A DNA stretch of 64,000 bases. Source: Alphaproteobacteria bacterium. Its GTDB lineage: Bacteria; Pseudomonadota; Alphaproteobacteria; Micropepsales; Micropepsaceae. Under the pieces are notes generated by a model. It saw only the letters and a list, made by a program, of their open reading frames with translations. It ran no database searches and was not told the origin of the DNA. The position numbers were made by a program, and so were the translations under genes. The DNA lies in the NCBI GenBank assembly GCA_019245415.1, contig JAFARO010000013.1:1-64000 (forward strand), written 5' to 3'. Below are positions 38,639 through 49,490 of the stretch, one piece after another; the stretch's first letter is position 1; each line of letters opens with the position of its first letter.

Positions 38639-39463
38639 ATGTCCGCCGTCGTCAGCACCAAGCGCGTCACCGTGCCGGAGATCCGCGCGCACAAGAATGA
38701 CAAGCCCGTCGTCTGCCTGACTTGCTACCACGCCCACACCGCGCGCCTGCTTGACGACCATGTCGACCTGATGCTGGTGGGTGACAGCCTGGGCATGGTG
38801 ATGCACGGCATGGAGAACACGCTGGGCGTCACGCTGGAGATGATGATCGCCCACGGCAAGGCCGTGATGCGCGGGTCCAAGCACGCACTGGTCGTCGTCG
38901 ACATGCCGTTCGGCTCTTACGAGGAATCGCCGCAGGTCGCGTTCCGCAATGCTGCGCGGGTGATCCAGGAGACCGGCTGCACCGCGGTGAAGATGGAAGG
39001 CGGCACGCGCATCGCCGAGACCGTGCGCTATCTCTCAGAGCGCGGCATCCCGGTGATGGGCCATATCGGCCTGACGCCGCAGATGATCCAGGTCATGGGC
39101 GGCTTCAAGACCCAGGGCCGCACCGAGGCGGAGTGGCCAGCAATCGAAGCCGACGCGCGCGCCATCGCGCAAGCCGGCGCCTTCGCAGTGGTGCTCGAAG
39201 GCATGGCCGAGCCGCTCGCCGCCAAGATCACGCGCGACATCGCCATCCCGACCATCGGCATCGGCGCCTCTGCGGAGTGCGACGGCCAGATCCTGGTGAT
39301 GGAGGACATGCTCGGCCTCAATCCCCATCCGCCGAAATTCGTGCGACAATATGCGAGCCTGGGAGCCGACATCGAAGAGGCGGTGAAGGCGTATGCGAAA
39401 GACGTCCGCGCCCGCTCCTTCCCGGGCAAGGAAAACGTCTACAGCATGAAGAAGGCGGGGTAG
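38639..39463 (+). CDS. panB: 3-methyl-2-oxobutanoate hydroxymethyltransferase
   Basis: 274-residue enzyme making ketopantoate, the first committed step of pantothenate/CoA synthesis. Mg- and substrate-binding motifs [30 protein letters not shown] and GHIGLTPQ are intact, as is [24 protein letters not shown] split over the C-terminal half. GGGAGG precedes the ATG at 38639. No panC adjoins. Functional link: CoA and ACP phosphopantetheine for the nearby fab operon. Confidence 0.96.
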   Translation: MSAVVSTKRVTVPEIRAHKNDKPVVCLTCYHAHTARLLDDHVDLMLVGDSLGMVMHGMENTLGVTLEMMIAHGKAVMRGSKHALVVVDMPFGSYEESPQVAFRNAARVIQETGCTAVKMEGGTRIAETVRYLSERGIPVMGHIGLTPQMIQVMGGFKTQGRTEAEWPAIEADARAIAQAGAFAVVLEGMAEPLAAKITRDIAIPTIGIGASAECDGQILVMEDMLGLNPHPPKFVRQYASLGADIEEAVKAYAKDVRARSFPGKENVYSMKKAG

Positions 39464-39610
39464 GTCCGTTATTGCCTTAGGGAATGGGCACGCTTTCCCC
39501 CGCACTCACTCTCCATTTGCGTTGGCGGCGCTGTCCGGCTAATTATCCCGGCCTGTCAAAGGTTTGCGCGGGCTGGCCGCGGCCAAGACCGCTAGTTCAA
39601 GGACATTGAC

Positions 39611-40324
39611 GTGACCGACATCTTCCGCGAAGTCGAGGAGGACGTTCGCCGCGAACGCTTCGAGAGGCTGTGGAAGCAGTATGGCGACTACATCTTCGCG
39701 GCTGTCGCCCTCATCGCCATCGCGGTCGCTGGCTACAAGCTTTGGACGCGCTACGATACTCAGCAGCGCGAGAACGCGTCGAAGACCTTCATGACCGCGC
39801 AGGATGCGGCCGAGTCCGGCAACGGCGCCGCGGCGGAGGCGATGTTCGGCAAGCTCGCCCAATCGGGGCCGAGCGGCTATGCTGCGGTGGCCAAGCTCGC
39901 GGAAGCCAACAGCCTGATGGTGGCCAACCGACGCAGCGACGCCGTCGCGCTCTACAAATCGATCGCCGAGAAGGATCGCTCGCCCATCGGCCAAGTCGCG
40001 CGCATGCGCGCCGCGTGGGCGATGGCCGACTTCGCCCCACGCGGCGAGATCGAGGGCTTGCTGGCGCCGCTCAATGTCGAGAGCAGCGCCTGGCGCTTCC
40101 TGGCGCGCGAGGTGCTCGCCTATAGCGACTATCGCAGCGGCGCATTGCAGCAGGCGCAGCGCGAATACGCCGCCCTCGCCAAGGAAACGGAAGCGCCGTC
40201 CGGCGTGCGCGAGCGCTCGGCCGCAATGGCGTCGTTCCTCAAGACCGGCGGCGAACGCAATTTCGGCACCGTGCCGCAACCCGCGCTGCCCACTCCGCTC
40301 CAGCAACCTCCGGGCCAGCCATGA
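39611..40324 (+). CDS. YfgM-like tetratricopeptide membrane protein
   Basis: 237-residue protein: a cytoplasmic N-terminus (FREVEEDVRRERFERLWKQ), one membrane helix at about residues 26-46, and a periplasmic helical TPR-like domain. E. coli YfgM associates with SecYEG and periplasmic chaperones. Start is GTG at 39611 with AAGGA upstream. Its stop overlaps the bamB start (ATGA), reproducing the yfgM-bamB-der order of many proteobacteria, which supports the call. Confidence 0.87.
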   Translation: MTDIFREVEEDVRRERFERLWKQYGDYIFAAVALIAIAVAGYKLWTRYDTQQRENASKTFMTAQDAAESGNGAAAEAMFGKLAQSGPSGYAAVAKLAEANSLMVANRRSDAVALYKSIAEKDRSPIGQVARMRAAWAMADFAPRGEIEGLLAPLNVESSAWRFLAREVLAYSDYRSGALQQAQREYAALAKETEAPSGVRERSAAMASFLKTGGERNFGTVPQPALPTPLQQPPGQP

Positions 40325-41724
40325 AGATCAGCGTTTTGCGCATCGGGATGGTGCTGGCGGTCTGCGCCGTGGCCGCAGGCTGCGACACGCTGTCCTCGAT
40401 CGGCGATCTGTTCGACACCACCACGCGCAAGTCCCAGCTCAAGGGCGAGCGCATTTCGGTGATGTCGCTGGACCAGTCGCTGCAGCCCGATCCGGCGCTC
40501 AAGGACACGCCGGTGGTTCTGCCCCCACCGTTCAAGAACGATGCCTGGGCGCAGCCGGGCGGATATCCATCGAATGCGCTCTATCACCTGGAAGCGTCCG
40601 GCCCGCTGCAGCAGATCTGGGTCCAGGACGCGGGCAAAGGCTCCGACAACGATTCACGGCTCACCGCGCCGCCCGTTGTGGCAGGCGGCATGATCTTCGT
40701 GCTGGATGCGAAGGCGCGCGTGTTCAGCTTCGACGCACGCAACGGGACCCCGCGCTGGCACGACGATCTCGCGCCTCCGAGCGGCTCGAGCCTGATGCAC
40801 ACGATCAGCCTCGGCATGATTGGTACCGACAGCTCGATCGATCCGAGCAAGGGCTTCGGCGGCGGAATCGCCTTCGACGGCGGCAGGGTGTTCGTCTCGA
40901 CCGGTTTCGGCGACGTCTTCGCGCTCGATGCGGCGAGCGGGCGGCGTGCATGGAAGGTCAATCTCGGCGTTCCCATCGTCAACGCGCCGGTGGCGAGCGC
41001 AGGCCGCGTCTTCGTCTCGACCCAGGACAACCATTTCTTCGCGCTGGCGCAGAAGGACGGCCGCAAGCTGTGGGATCACACCGGCATCAGCACATCCGCC
41101 GGAATCCTCGAGAGCACCAGCGCCGCGGTCGCCGGCGAATACGTGATCGCGCCCTATACGTCGGGCGAGATCTACGCGCTGCGCATCCAGAACGGCCGTC
41201 CCGCCTGGAACGACATGCTGACCAGCTCCGGCGCAGTGACGGCGCTGTCCGAACTCGACGACATCGCCGGACGGCCGGTGGTCGACCGCGGCATCGTCTA
41301 CGCCATCAGCCATTCCGGCGTCATGGCGGCAATTAACATGTCGACCGGCGACCGCACCTGGACACGCGACATCGGCGGCATCCAGACGCCGTGGGCCGCG
41401 GGCGATTTCGTCTATGTGCTCGATTCCGATCAGCAGGTTCTGTGCCTTACGCGCGCCGACGGACGGGTGAAGTGGATGCACCAGCTGCCGCGCTACCAGG
41501 ATTTGAAGAACAAGGAAGACCCCATCGTCTGGGCCGGCCCGGTGCTGGTTTCGGACCGGCTTATCGTGGTCTCCTCGGCCGGCTACGCGGAGTCGATCTC
41601 GCCCTATACCGGCAGACTGATCGGACGGGTGGAAATCCCCGACGCCGCCTATATCGCGCCGGTAGTGGCGGACGACACGCTCTATCTGCTGACCAACGAC
41701 GCGCAGCTGGTTGCCTTGCGTTAG
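40321..41724 (+). CDS. bamB: outer-membrane assembly lipoprotein BamB
   Basis: 467-residue lipoprotein of the BAM complex. The lipobox VAAGC lies after a hydrophobic signal (MKISVLRIGMVLAVCAVAAGC). The rest is an eight-bladed PQQ-type beta-propeller with repeated units such as VFVSTGFGDVFALDAASGRRAW and VFVSTQDNHFFALAQKDGRKLWD. It assists insertion of outer-membrane beta-barrels. Coupled to the YfgM-like gene and followed by der 51 bases later. Confidence 0.93.
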   Translation: MKISVLRIGMVLAVCAVAAGCDTLSSIGDLFDTTTRKSQLKGERISVMSLDQSLQPDPALKDTPVVLPPPFKNDAWAQPGGYPSNALYHLEASGPLQQIWVQDAGKGSDNDSRLTAPPVVAGGMIFVLDAKARVFSFDARNGTPRWHDDLAPPSGSSLMHTISLGMIGTDSSIDPSKGFGGGIAFDGGRVFVSTGFGDVFALDAASGRRAWKVNLGVPIVNAPVASAGRVFVSTQDNHFFALAQKDGRKLWDHTGISTSAGILESTSAAVAGEYVIAPYTSGEIYALRIQNGRPAWNDMLTSSGAVTALSELDDIAGRPVVDRGIVYAISHSGVMAAINMSTGDRTWTRDIGGIQTPWAAGDFVYVLDSDQQVLCLTRADGRVKWMHQLPRYQDLKNKEDPIVWAGPVLVSDRLIVVSSAGYAESISPYTGRLIGRVEIPDAAYIAPVVADDTLYLLTNDAQLVALR

Positions 41725-41775
41725 GGCGGACAGGATTCGCCTTTCCTGCCGCCATTCGTTATTCGCTGGGCGCGC

Positions 41776-43125
41776 ATGCCTAAACACCTCACAATTGCGG
41801 TTGTCGGCCGGCCCAATGTCGGCAAGTCGACCTTGTTCAACCGGCTCGCGGGCAAACGGCTGGCGCTGGTGCACGACACCCCAGGCGTGACGCGGGACCG
41901 CCGCGAGGCCGAGGTCGAGCTTGGGCACCTCGCGCTGAAGCTGATCGATACCGCGGGCTTCGAGGAGGGCAGCGAAGGCTCCTTGAGCGCGCGGATGACG
42001 GCACAGACATCGATCGCGATCGCCGATGCCGATGTCTGCCTCTTCGTCATCGATGCGCGCGACGGCGTCACCACCGGCGACGAGATCGTCGCGCAGACGC
42101 TGCGCCGCGGTGGCAAGCCGGTCATCCTCGTTGCGAACAAATGCGAGGGTCGTATCGCGCAGACCGCAGTGGCCGACGCCTATCGTCTGGGCTTCGGCGA
42201 AGCGCTGGCGATCTCGGCCGAGCACGATCTGGGCATTGCCGAGTTGGCCGATGCGCTGGTGCCGTTTGCGATCGAGGAAGAGGCGTCGACGGTCGAGGCC
42301 GAGGAAGGGAACCGCCCGTTGCGGCTCGCCATCGTAGGGCGCCCGAACGCGGGCAAGTCGAGCCTGTTCAACCGCATCCTGGGTGAAGAGCGTTCGCTCA
42401 CCGGGCCGGAACCTGGTTTGACCCGCGATGCCATCGCAGCGCCCTGGCAAGCCGGCGGCCGCACGATCCTGCTGCACGACACCGCGGGGCTGCGCAAGCG
42501 CGCGCGCACGCATGGCCAGACGCTGGAACGGCTTTCGATCGCCAGCACGCTCGACGCCATCCGGTTCGCCGATTGCGTCATCGTCGTCGTCGATGCGACG
42601 GAGGCGTTCGAGAAGCAGGATCTGACGATCGCCGACTTGATCGAGCGCGAAGGCCGGGCCGCCGTCTTCGCGCTGAACAAATGGGATCTGGTCGATAACC
42701 GCGGCGGCGCCATCGGCAGGATGCGCGAGCGGTTCGATGAGCTGTTGCCGCAACTTTCGGGCGCGCCGCTGGTCGCAATCTCGGCCAGGACCGGCGAAGG
42801 ATTGAGCCGTCTCCTGCCCGCGGTGCTCGAGGCGGAGGGCGCCTGGAACTCCCATATCTCGACCTCGGCCCTGAACCGGTTTCTCGCCGACGCGCTCGCC
42901 CGCCACGCGCCGCCGGCGGTCAAGGGACGGCGCGTGCGCATCCGCTACATGACGCAGCCCAAGGTGCGGCCGCCGACCTTCGCGCTATTCGGCAACCAGC
43001 TTCCGGAGCTGCCCGACGCCTATCTGCGCTATCTGACAAACGGGCTGCGTGAAACCTTCGGCCTCAAGGGCACGCCCATCCGGCTGCGGCTGCGCGGCGG
43101 TGACAATCCGTACGCGGATAAATGA
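41776..43125 (+). CDS. der: ribosome-assembly GTPase Der (EngA)
   Basis: 449-residue GTPase with two tandem G domains, unique to Der. First P-loop GRPNVGKS at residues 11-18, second GRPNAGKS near residue 190, DTAGF and DTAGLRK switch motifs, NKWD in the second domain, and a C-terminal KH-like domain (PPAVKGRRVRIRYMTQPKV). The first NKxD equivalent reads NKCE (VANKCEGR), a substitution seen in alphaproteobacterial Der. Matures the 50S subunit. Confidence 0.96.
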   Translation: MPKHLTIAVVGRPNVGKSTLFNRLAGKRLALVHDTPGVTRDRREAEVELGHLALKLIDTAGFEEGSEGSLSARMTAQTSIAIADADVCLFVIDARDGVTTGDEIVAQTLRRGGKPVILVANKCEGRIAQTAVADAYRLGFGEALAISAEHDLGIAELADALVPFAIEEEASTVEAEEGNRPLRLAIVGRPNAGKSSLFNRILGEERSLTGPEPGLTRDAIAAPWQAGGRTILLHDTAGLRKRARTHGQTLERLSIASTLDAIRFADCVIVVVDATEAFEKQDLTIADLIEREGRAAVFALNKWDLVDNRGGAIGRMRERFDELLPQLSGAPLVAISARTGEGLSRLLPAVLEAEGAWNSHISTSALNRFLADALARHAPPAVKGRRVRIRYMTQPKVRPPTFALFGNQLPELPDAYLRYLTNGLRETFGLKGTPIRLRLRGGDNPYADK

Positions 43126-43138
43126 GGGCGCGCGAGCC

Positions 43139-43849
43139 CTATTTCCGGAAGCTGACAAGCTCGCCGGTCTTGTCGCACGATGGCGACAAAAGCTCGACGA
43201 TCAGCGGCGCCACCGCTTCGGGCGGCGCGAGCGTCTCGGGGTCTTCGCCAGGAAACGCCTTGGCGCGCATGCGCGTGCGCAAGGGGCCCGGGCTCAGGAG
43301 GTTGACCTTGATGTTGGTCGAGCCGCATTCCGCCGCATAGGTGAGCGCGAGCGATTCCAGCGCCGCCTTCGCCATCGCATAGCCGCCCCAGAACGGGATG
43401 TGGCTGCGCGCCGCGCCGGAGGTGACGAACAGCACGCGTGCCGCATCCGAACGCCGCAGCAACGGATCGAACGAGCGGATCAGGCGCCAATTTGCGGTGA
43501 CGTTGACCTCGATCAGCTCCTGGAACGTCTTGGGATCGAGATGAGCGAGCGGCGTCACCACACCGAGCGAGCCCGCATTGCCAAGAAACGCATCGAGTCG
43601 TCCCCAACGCTCGAAGATCGTGGCTCCCAGCCGGTCGAGCGCGGGAAAATCACGCAGATCGAGCGGAACCAGCGTCACGTGGCCTCCGAGGCTGCGGATC
43701 TCGTCATCGACCTCTTCGAGCCCGCCCACGGTGCGCGCGACAAGGATGACATGCGCACCTGCCGCCGCGAGCGCCTTGGCCGCTTCCCGCCCGATGCCGC
43801 GTGAGGCGCCGGTAACGAGAGCGATCTTGTCGGCAAGTGGCCTTGTCAT
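43139..43849 (-). CDS. short-chain dehydrogenase/reductase
   Basis: 236-residue NAD(P)-binding SDR. Cofactor motif TGASRGIG at 14-21, GNAG for the usual NNAG, and catalytic Ser-Tyr-Lys in VTSGAARS...GGYAMAKAALES. It lies 63 bases after purF on the same strand; an SDR in this position after purF is conserved in Alphaproteobacteria, but its substrate is unknown. It converges on der with a 13-base gap. Confidence 0.88.
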   Translation of the reverse strand: MTRPLADKIALVTGASRGIGREAAKALAAAGAHVILVARTVGGLEEVDDEIRSLGGHVTLVPLDLRDFPALDRLGATIFERWGRLDAFLGNAGSLGVVTPLAHLDPKTFQELIEVNVTANWRLIRSFDPLLRRSDAARVLFVTSGAARSHIPFWGGYAMAKAALESLALTYAAECGSTNIKVNLLSPGPLRTRMRAKAFPGEDPETLAPPEAVAPLIVELLSPSCDKTGELVSFRK

Positions 43850-43912
43850 TATTGCTTCCTATGATCCCCGGCAAACAGGGGCCGAAAGGCGATCCAAGGA
43901 AAAAGGACCTCG

Positions 43913-45376
43913 TTACGCGACATCCGCCAGCAGCGAGAGTTGGCCGTCCTTGCGGCCGCCATGCTGGTCGGTCAGGCGGATGGGATACTCGCCTGAGAAG
44001 CAGGCGTCGCAGAACTGGGGCGCGGCGCTGTTGCGGTTGCGTCCGCCGGTGGCGCGGTAGAGACCGGCCAGCGAGACGAAGCGCAGGCTGTCGGCGCCGA
44101 TGAAGCGGCGCATCTCCTCCTCGTCCATGTTGTGGGCGAGAAGCTCCTCCGTATACGGCGTATCCACGCCGTAGAAACAGCTATGCGTCGTCGGCGGGCT
44201 GGCGACTCGGAAATGGACTTCCGCGGCGCCGGCGTCGCGCACCATCTGCACGATCTTCTTCGACGTCGTGCCGCGCACGATGGAATCATCGATCAGCACG
44301 ACGCGCTTGCCGTCGAGGATGGCGCGGTTGGGGTTGTGCTTGCGCTTGACGCCGAAATGGCGGATGCCGTCCGTCGGCTCGATGAAAGTGCGACCGACAT
44401 AGTGGTTGCGGATGATGCCGAAATCGAACGGCAATCCGGATGCACCGGCATAGCCGAGCGCGGCGGGCACACCGGAATCCGGCACCGGCACGACAAGATC
44501 GGCCTTGGCTGGGGCCTCCCGTGCCAGTTCCTCGCCGATGCGCTTGCGCACCTCGTAGATATTGCGGCCCTCGACGATCGAATCCGGACGCGAGAAATAG
44601 ACATATTCGAAGATGCAGAACCGCTGCGGCCGCCGGTTGAAGGGGAAATAGGAATTGAGCCCGTTCTTGTCGATGACGATGACCTCGCCCGGCTCGACGT
44701 CGCGCTCGAATTGCGCGCCGATGATGTCGAGCGCGCAGGTTTCCGAGGCCAGAATCCACGAACCGCCCAGCCGCCCCAGCACCAGCGGGCGCACGCCCCA
44801 GGGGTCGCGCGCGCCGATCAGCTTCTTGGGCGTCAGCGCCACCAGCGACCAGGCGCCCTCCACCTGCTTCAGCGCATCGACAAGCTTGTCAACCAGGCGG
44901 GGATAGGAGCTGCGCGCGGTGAGATGGATGATCACTTCTGTGTCGGAGGTCGACTGGAAGATCGCGCCCTGATGCACCAGTTCCTCGCGCAGCGACAAGG
45001 CGTTGGTCAGGTTGCCGTTGTGTGCGATGGCGATGCCGCCGCCGGAAAGATCGGCGAACATCGGCTGGATGTTGCGCGCGCCGGAACCGCCCGACGTGGA
45101 ATAGCGGTTGTGGCCGATGGCGCAGGCGCCCTTGAGATTCTCAACGCGCGTGGCATTGCGGCCGCCGAAGATGTCGCCGACCAGTCCCGAATGGCGCTCA
45201 CAGACGAACTGGCCGGCGTGGTAGGTCGCGATGCCGGAGGCCTCCTGGCCCCGGTGTTGCAGCGCGTGCAGGCCCAGCACCGTCAGCTTCGCCGCCTCGT
45301 CATTGCCGAAGATGCCGAACACCGCGCATTCCTCGCGGAACGCGTCGGGGGCATGGTCTTCGGGCAAGAAGCTCAT
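43913..45376 (-). CDS. purF: amidophosphoribosyltransferase
   Basis: 487-residue enzyme of the first purine step. A 16-residue propeptide (MSFLPEDHAPDAFREE) precedes the catalytic Cys17 (CAVFGIFG), which becomes N-terminal after cleavage. Glutamine-site GHNRYSTSGG, PRPP loop VVLIDDSIVRGTTS, and FCDACFSGEYP, part of the [4Fe-4S] ligand set of the Bacillus-type enzyme, are visible. Its start overlaps the cvpA stop by four bases. A longer open frame (to 46309) reads through cvpA out of phase and is not real. Confidence 0.96.
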   Translation of the reverse strand: MSFLPEDHAPDAFREECAVFGIFGNDEAAKLTVLGLHALQHRGQEASGIATYHAGQFVCERHSGLVGDIFGGRNATRVENLKGACAIGHNRYSTSGGSGARNIQPMFADLSGGGIAIAHNGNLTNALSLREELVHQGAIFQSTSDTEVIIHLTARSSYPRLVDKLVDALKQVEGAWSLVALTPKKLIGARDPWGVRPLVLGRLGGSWILASETCALDIIGAQFERDVEPGEVIVIDKNGLNSYFPFNRRPQRFCIFEYVYFSRPDSIVEGRNIYEVRKRIGEELAREAPAKADLVVPVPDSGVPAALGYAGASGLPFDFGIIRNHYVGRTFIEPTDGIRHFGVKRKHNPNRAILDGKRVVLIDDSIVRGTTSKKIVQMVRDAGAAEVHFRVASPPTTHSCFYGVDTPYTEELLAHNMDEEEMRRFIGADSLRFVSLAGLYRATGGRNRNSAAPQFCDACFSGEYPIRLTDQHGGRKDGQLSLLADVA

Positions 45377-46050
45377 GGATGGCCGTTCTGGCTGGTGTTG
45401 TCGATGAGCCTGTCTAGCTCGCTGCGATCCCTGGCGCCATAGGCTTTTTTGCGGTGCTTTTGCGGCACCGGTTTGGGCTGCGGCAGTGGCGTTTGCGGGC
45501 TTTGGGCGGATTGCGCCGCCGCGGTCGCGACAGCCGGACGCGGGGCCGTGAGCGGCTCGCTGTGCTGATCGGGCACGAGCGAGAGCAATGCCTGCGCAGA
45601 AACGCGGATCAGCGGCAAGGTCCTGGCATTGGCGATCCATCCGGGCTGGCTGCGCACCGGCACCATCGCGGTAAAGGCGATGTAGGCCAGTCCCACGATC
45701 GCCAGCCCGCGCACGATGCCGAACGCGGTCCCCAACGACCGGTCGAGCGTGCTGACCGGCGAATGCTTGACCTGTTCGGAGAAGCGGAAGCTCAGGAACG
45801 AAAGCGGCACCAGCACGATGACGAAGATCGCTGCATAACCGGCGAGCACGCCCAGGAACGGCGACGAGAACAGCCCGCGCACGAACGGCGCCAGCTTGGG
45901 CCCCAGGAACAGCGTCGCGAACGCCGCCGCGGCCCAGGCGAAGATCGACAACGTCTCCGATGCGAACCCGCGATAGGTGGCATAGAGCGCAGAAACCAAG
46001 ACCACGATCACCACGATCGGATCGACATAGGTGATGCCCAGCATACTCAT
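45373..46050 (-). CDS. cvpA: CvpA family membrane protein
   Basis: 225-residue inner-membrane protein with four or five hydrophobic segments in the first 130 residues and a Pro/Gln/Lys-rich cytoplasmic tail (TPLPQPKPVPQKHRKKAYG). The YVDPIVVIVVLVSALYATYRGF start is typical of CvpA/colicin V production proteins, which have envelope roles unrelated to colicin in most species. GAGGTAAGTC precedes the ATG. Between radA and purF, overlapping the latter: the usual cvpA-purF pairing. Confidence 0.9.
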   Translation of the reverse strand: MSMLGITYVDPIVVIVVLVSALYATYRGFASETLSIFAWAAAAFATLFLGPKLAPFVRGLFSSPFLGVLAGYAAIFVIVLVPLSFLSFRFSEQVKHSPVSTLDRSLGTAFGIVRGLAIVGLAYIAFTAMVPVRSQPGWIANARTLPLIRVSAQALLSLVPDQHSEPLTAPRPAVATAAAQSAQSPQTPLPQPKPVPQKHRKKAYGARDRSELDRLIDNTSQNGHP

Positions 46051-46053
46051 GAC

Positions 46054-47451
<1,398 letters not shown>

Positions 47452-47490
47452 GATTCGATCATAGCACGGCTGTCAAGCGCGACCGACGCC

Positions 47491-48606
47491 CTACTCCGCC
47501 GCCAGGAGCTGCGGTTCGCCGCCTTCCATCGCCTGCAGCACGCGCGGATCCTCGGAAATCGGGATACCCGCCTCCTCGTATCTGGCGCGCACGCGCGGCG
47601 TGATCAGGCCGACCCGCGCGAGCGCCGGCAACATCAGGTCTTTCAACGAATGCACCTGGCCCGGTGGCAGTTCCTGCAGGATGCCGAGATCGGCGGCTTC
47701 CTTCAAGCCGTCGAAGAAATCCCTTGGATCGATGCCGGAGTTGGCCAGGACCTCGAGGAAGCCGGGATCGATCTTGCTCGCCAGCCCCGCCCCTTCGGTC
47801 AAGGTCGCCTGAACGATGATGTTGACGGCATTGAAGGCGAAATCGGCGAGTTCCTCGCGCTCGGCTTCCGGCATGTCGCGGATCACGGGCCCTAGATAGA
47901 CATTGCCGAATGCGACATGGCGCGACTCGTCGCGCATCACATGGAAGGTGATCTGCTTGAGCAGCGGACAGGTCGTCGAATGGTACATGTTGCTGAAGGC
48001 GCCGAGCGCCAGGCCTTCGACGATCATGTTCATGCCGATCATCACCTTCTCGTAGCGATCGGACTGCAACGTCGCGTCGATGAGCTTCTTCAGCCAGGGC
48101 GACATTGGATAGACCATCGCGATCTTGTCGCAATAGCGCGCATAGACCTCGACATGGCGCGCCTCGTCCATCGTCTGCGTCGCGGCATAGAGCTTGGCCT
48201 GCGCATCAGGCACCGAATGGGTGACGCAAGCCGCGGTCATCAGCGCGCCCTGCTCGCCGTGCAGGAACTGCGAAAGCAGCTGGGCGGTCGAATGTGCGGT
48301 GAAGGTTTCCTGCTGCGAACGCGACAGCTTCTTGAAGAACGGCATCTGGTAGTAAAGGGAGGAGCGGTCGGCGATCAGCGGATTGGAGGGATCGACCTCG
48401 GTGTCCCACGGCAACAGCTCGTCCGAGTCCCACTGGTTGCGCTTGGCGCGGCGATAGAGCTCGGCGACCTTCTGCTCGCCCAGGGCGTAGGCGAAGCTCC
48501 ACGCAATCTCCATCGGGCTGCGATAGAGATCGTCCGGCGTCATCGTCACCTGCCACGGCCCTTTGCGGACAGTATTGCCTCGATTTTGCTGAGTCTGCGC
48601 GGCCAT
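47491..48606 (-). CDS. ferritin-like diiron carboxylate protein
   Basis: 371-residue helical protein. Two DE[AS]RH motifs (TMDEARHVEVY and MRDESRHVAFG) together with Glu in LHGEQGALM and IVEGLALGAF give the Glu, ExxH, Glu, ExxH ligand set of class-I diiron oxygenase/RNR-R2/AurF-type proteins. Such proteins activate O2; the substrate here is unknown and no reductase adjoins. The ATG at 48606 is preceded by AGAGGAA. The gene sits between radA and mlaF but is not conserved in the surrounding order, so it may be an insertion. Confidence 0.82.
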   Translation of the reverse strand: MAAQTQQNRGNTVRKGPWQVTMTPDDLYRSPMEIAWSFAYALGEQKVAELYRRAKRNQWDSDELLPWDTEVDPSNPLIADRSSLYYQMPFFKKLSRSQQETFTAHSTAQLLSQFLHGEQGALMTAACVTHSVPDAQAKLYAATQTMDEARHVEVYARYCDKIAMVYPMSPWLKKLIDATLQSDRYEKVMIGMNMIVEGLALGAFSNMYHSTTCPLLKQITFHVMRDESRHVAFGNVYLGPVIRDMPEAEREELADFAFNAVNIIVQATLTEGAGLASKIDPGFLEVLANSGIDPRDFFDGLKEAADLGILQELPPGQVHSLKDLMLPALARVGLITPRVRARYEEAGIPISEDPRVLQAMEGGEPQLLAAE

Positions 48607-48708
48607 CGATTCCTCTCCAGGATTGGACGGAGAGGAAAATGACACGTGCGTCAACATCAAAAATTGATGCGGGTCAAGAATCGATTGTGCACGGTCAACC
48701 GAAGCAGC

Positions 48709-49485
48709 CTATCGCCGCACTTCCATCTTGATCGGGCCTTCGGCGCGGCCATGGATGAATTGCTCCACGAAAGGGTTGCCGCTGTTGTCGATCGCCGCAG
48801 TCGGTCCCTGCCAGATGATCCTGCCCTGATAGAGCATGGCGATGCGGCTGGCGATCTTGCGCGCGCTGACCATGTCGTGGGTGATCGAGAGCGTGGTGGC
48901 GCCGACGTCGCGGACGGTCGTGACGATCAGGTCGTTGATGACGTCCGCCATGATCGGATCGAGACCGGTGGTGGGCTCATCGAAGAAGATTATCTCCGGA
49001 TCGGCGGCGATGGCGCGCGCCAGGCCGACGCGCTTCTGCATGCCGCCGGAGAGTTCGGCCGGCGAGAGCGCGCCCACTTCGGGGCCGAGACCGACCTTGC
49101 CGAGCTTCTCGATGGCCATCTCGTGCGCCTTGTCGCGCGCCATGCCGCGGCCTTGGATCAGACCGAAGGCGACGTTCTCCCAGACCGGAAGACTGTCGAA
49201 CAGCGCCGAGTTCTGGAACAGCATGCCGAACTTGCGCAGCACGGCATCGCGCGCGCGGCCGCGCAGCCGCGTCACCTCCTTGCCGTCGACGAAGATCTGG
49301 CCCTCGTCGGGTTTGAGGATGCCGAGCACGCATTTGATCATTACCGATTTGCCGGTTCCCGAGCCGCCGATGACCACCAGAGACTCGCCGTGGTCGATGC
49401 GCAGATCGACGCCGTCGAGCACCACCTTGTCGCCGAAGCGCTTCTTGACGCCCTTGAGCTCGACCTTCGCGCTGCCGCCCGCCAT
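48709..49485 (-). CDS. mlaF: lipid-transport ABC ATPase MlaF
   Basis: 258-residue ATP-binding subunit of an MCE-type (Mla) lipid transporter. Walker A GGSGTGKS, signature LSGGMQKR, Walker B EIIFFDEPTTGLD and the Mla-type QNSALFDSLPVWENV Q-loop are present. Five bases separate the mlaE stop from its ATG at 49485. No mlaD (MCE), mlaC or mlaB follows in this unit, so the rest of the system must be elsewhere. The longer open frame to 50151 is out of phase with mlaE. Confidence 0.92.
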   Translation of the reverse strand: MAGGSAKVELKGVKKRFGDKVVLDGVDLRIDHGESLVVIGGSGTGKSVMIKCVLGILKPDEGQIFVDGKEVTRLRGRARDAVLRKFGMLFQNSALFDSLPVWENVAFGLIQGRGMARDKAHEMAIEKLGKVGLGPEVGALSPAELSGGMQKRVGLARAIAADPEIIFFDEPTTGLDPIMADVINDLIVTTVRDVGATTLSITHDMVSARKIASRIAMLYQGRIIWQGPTAAIDNSGNPFVEQFIHGRAEGPIKMEVRR

Positions 49486-49490
49486 TGCCG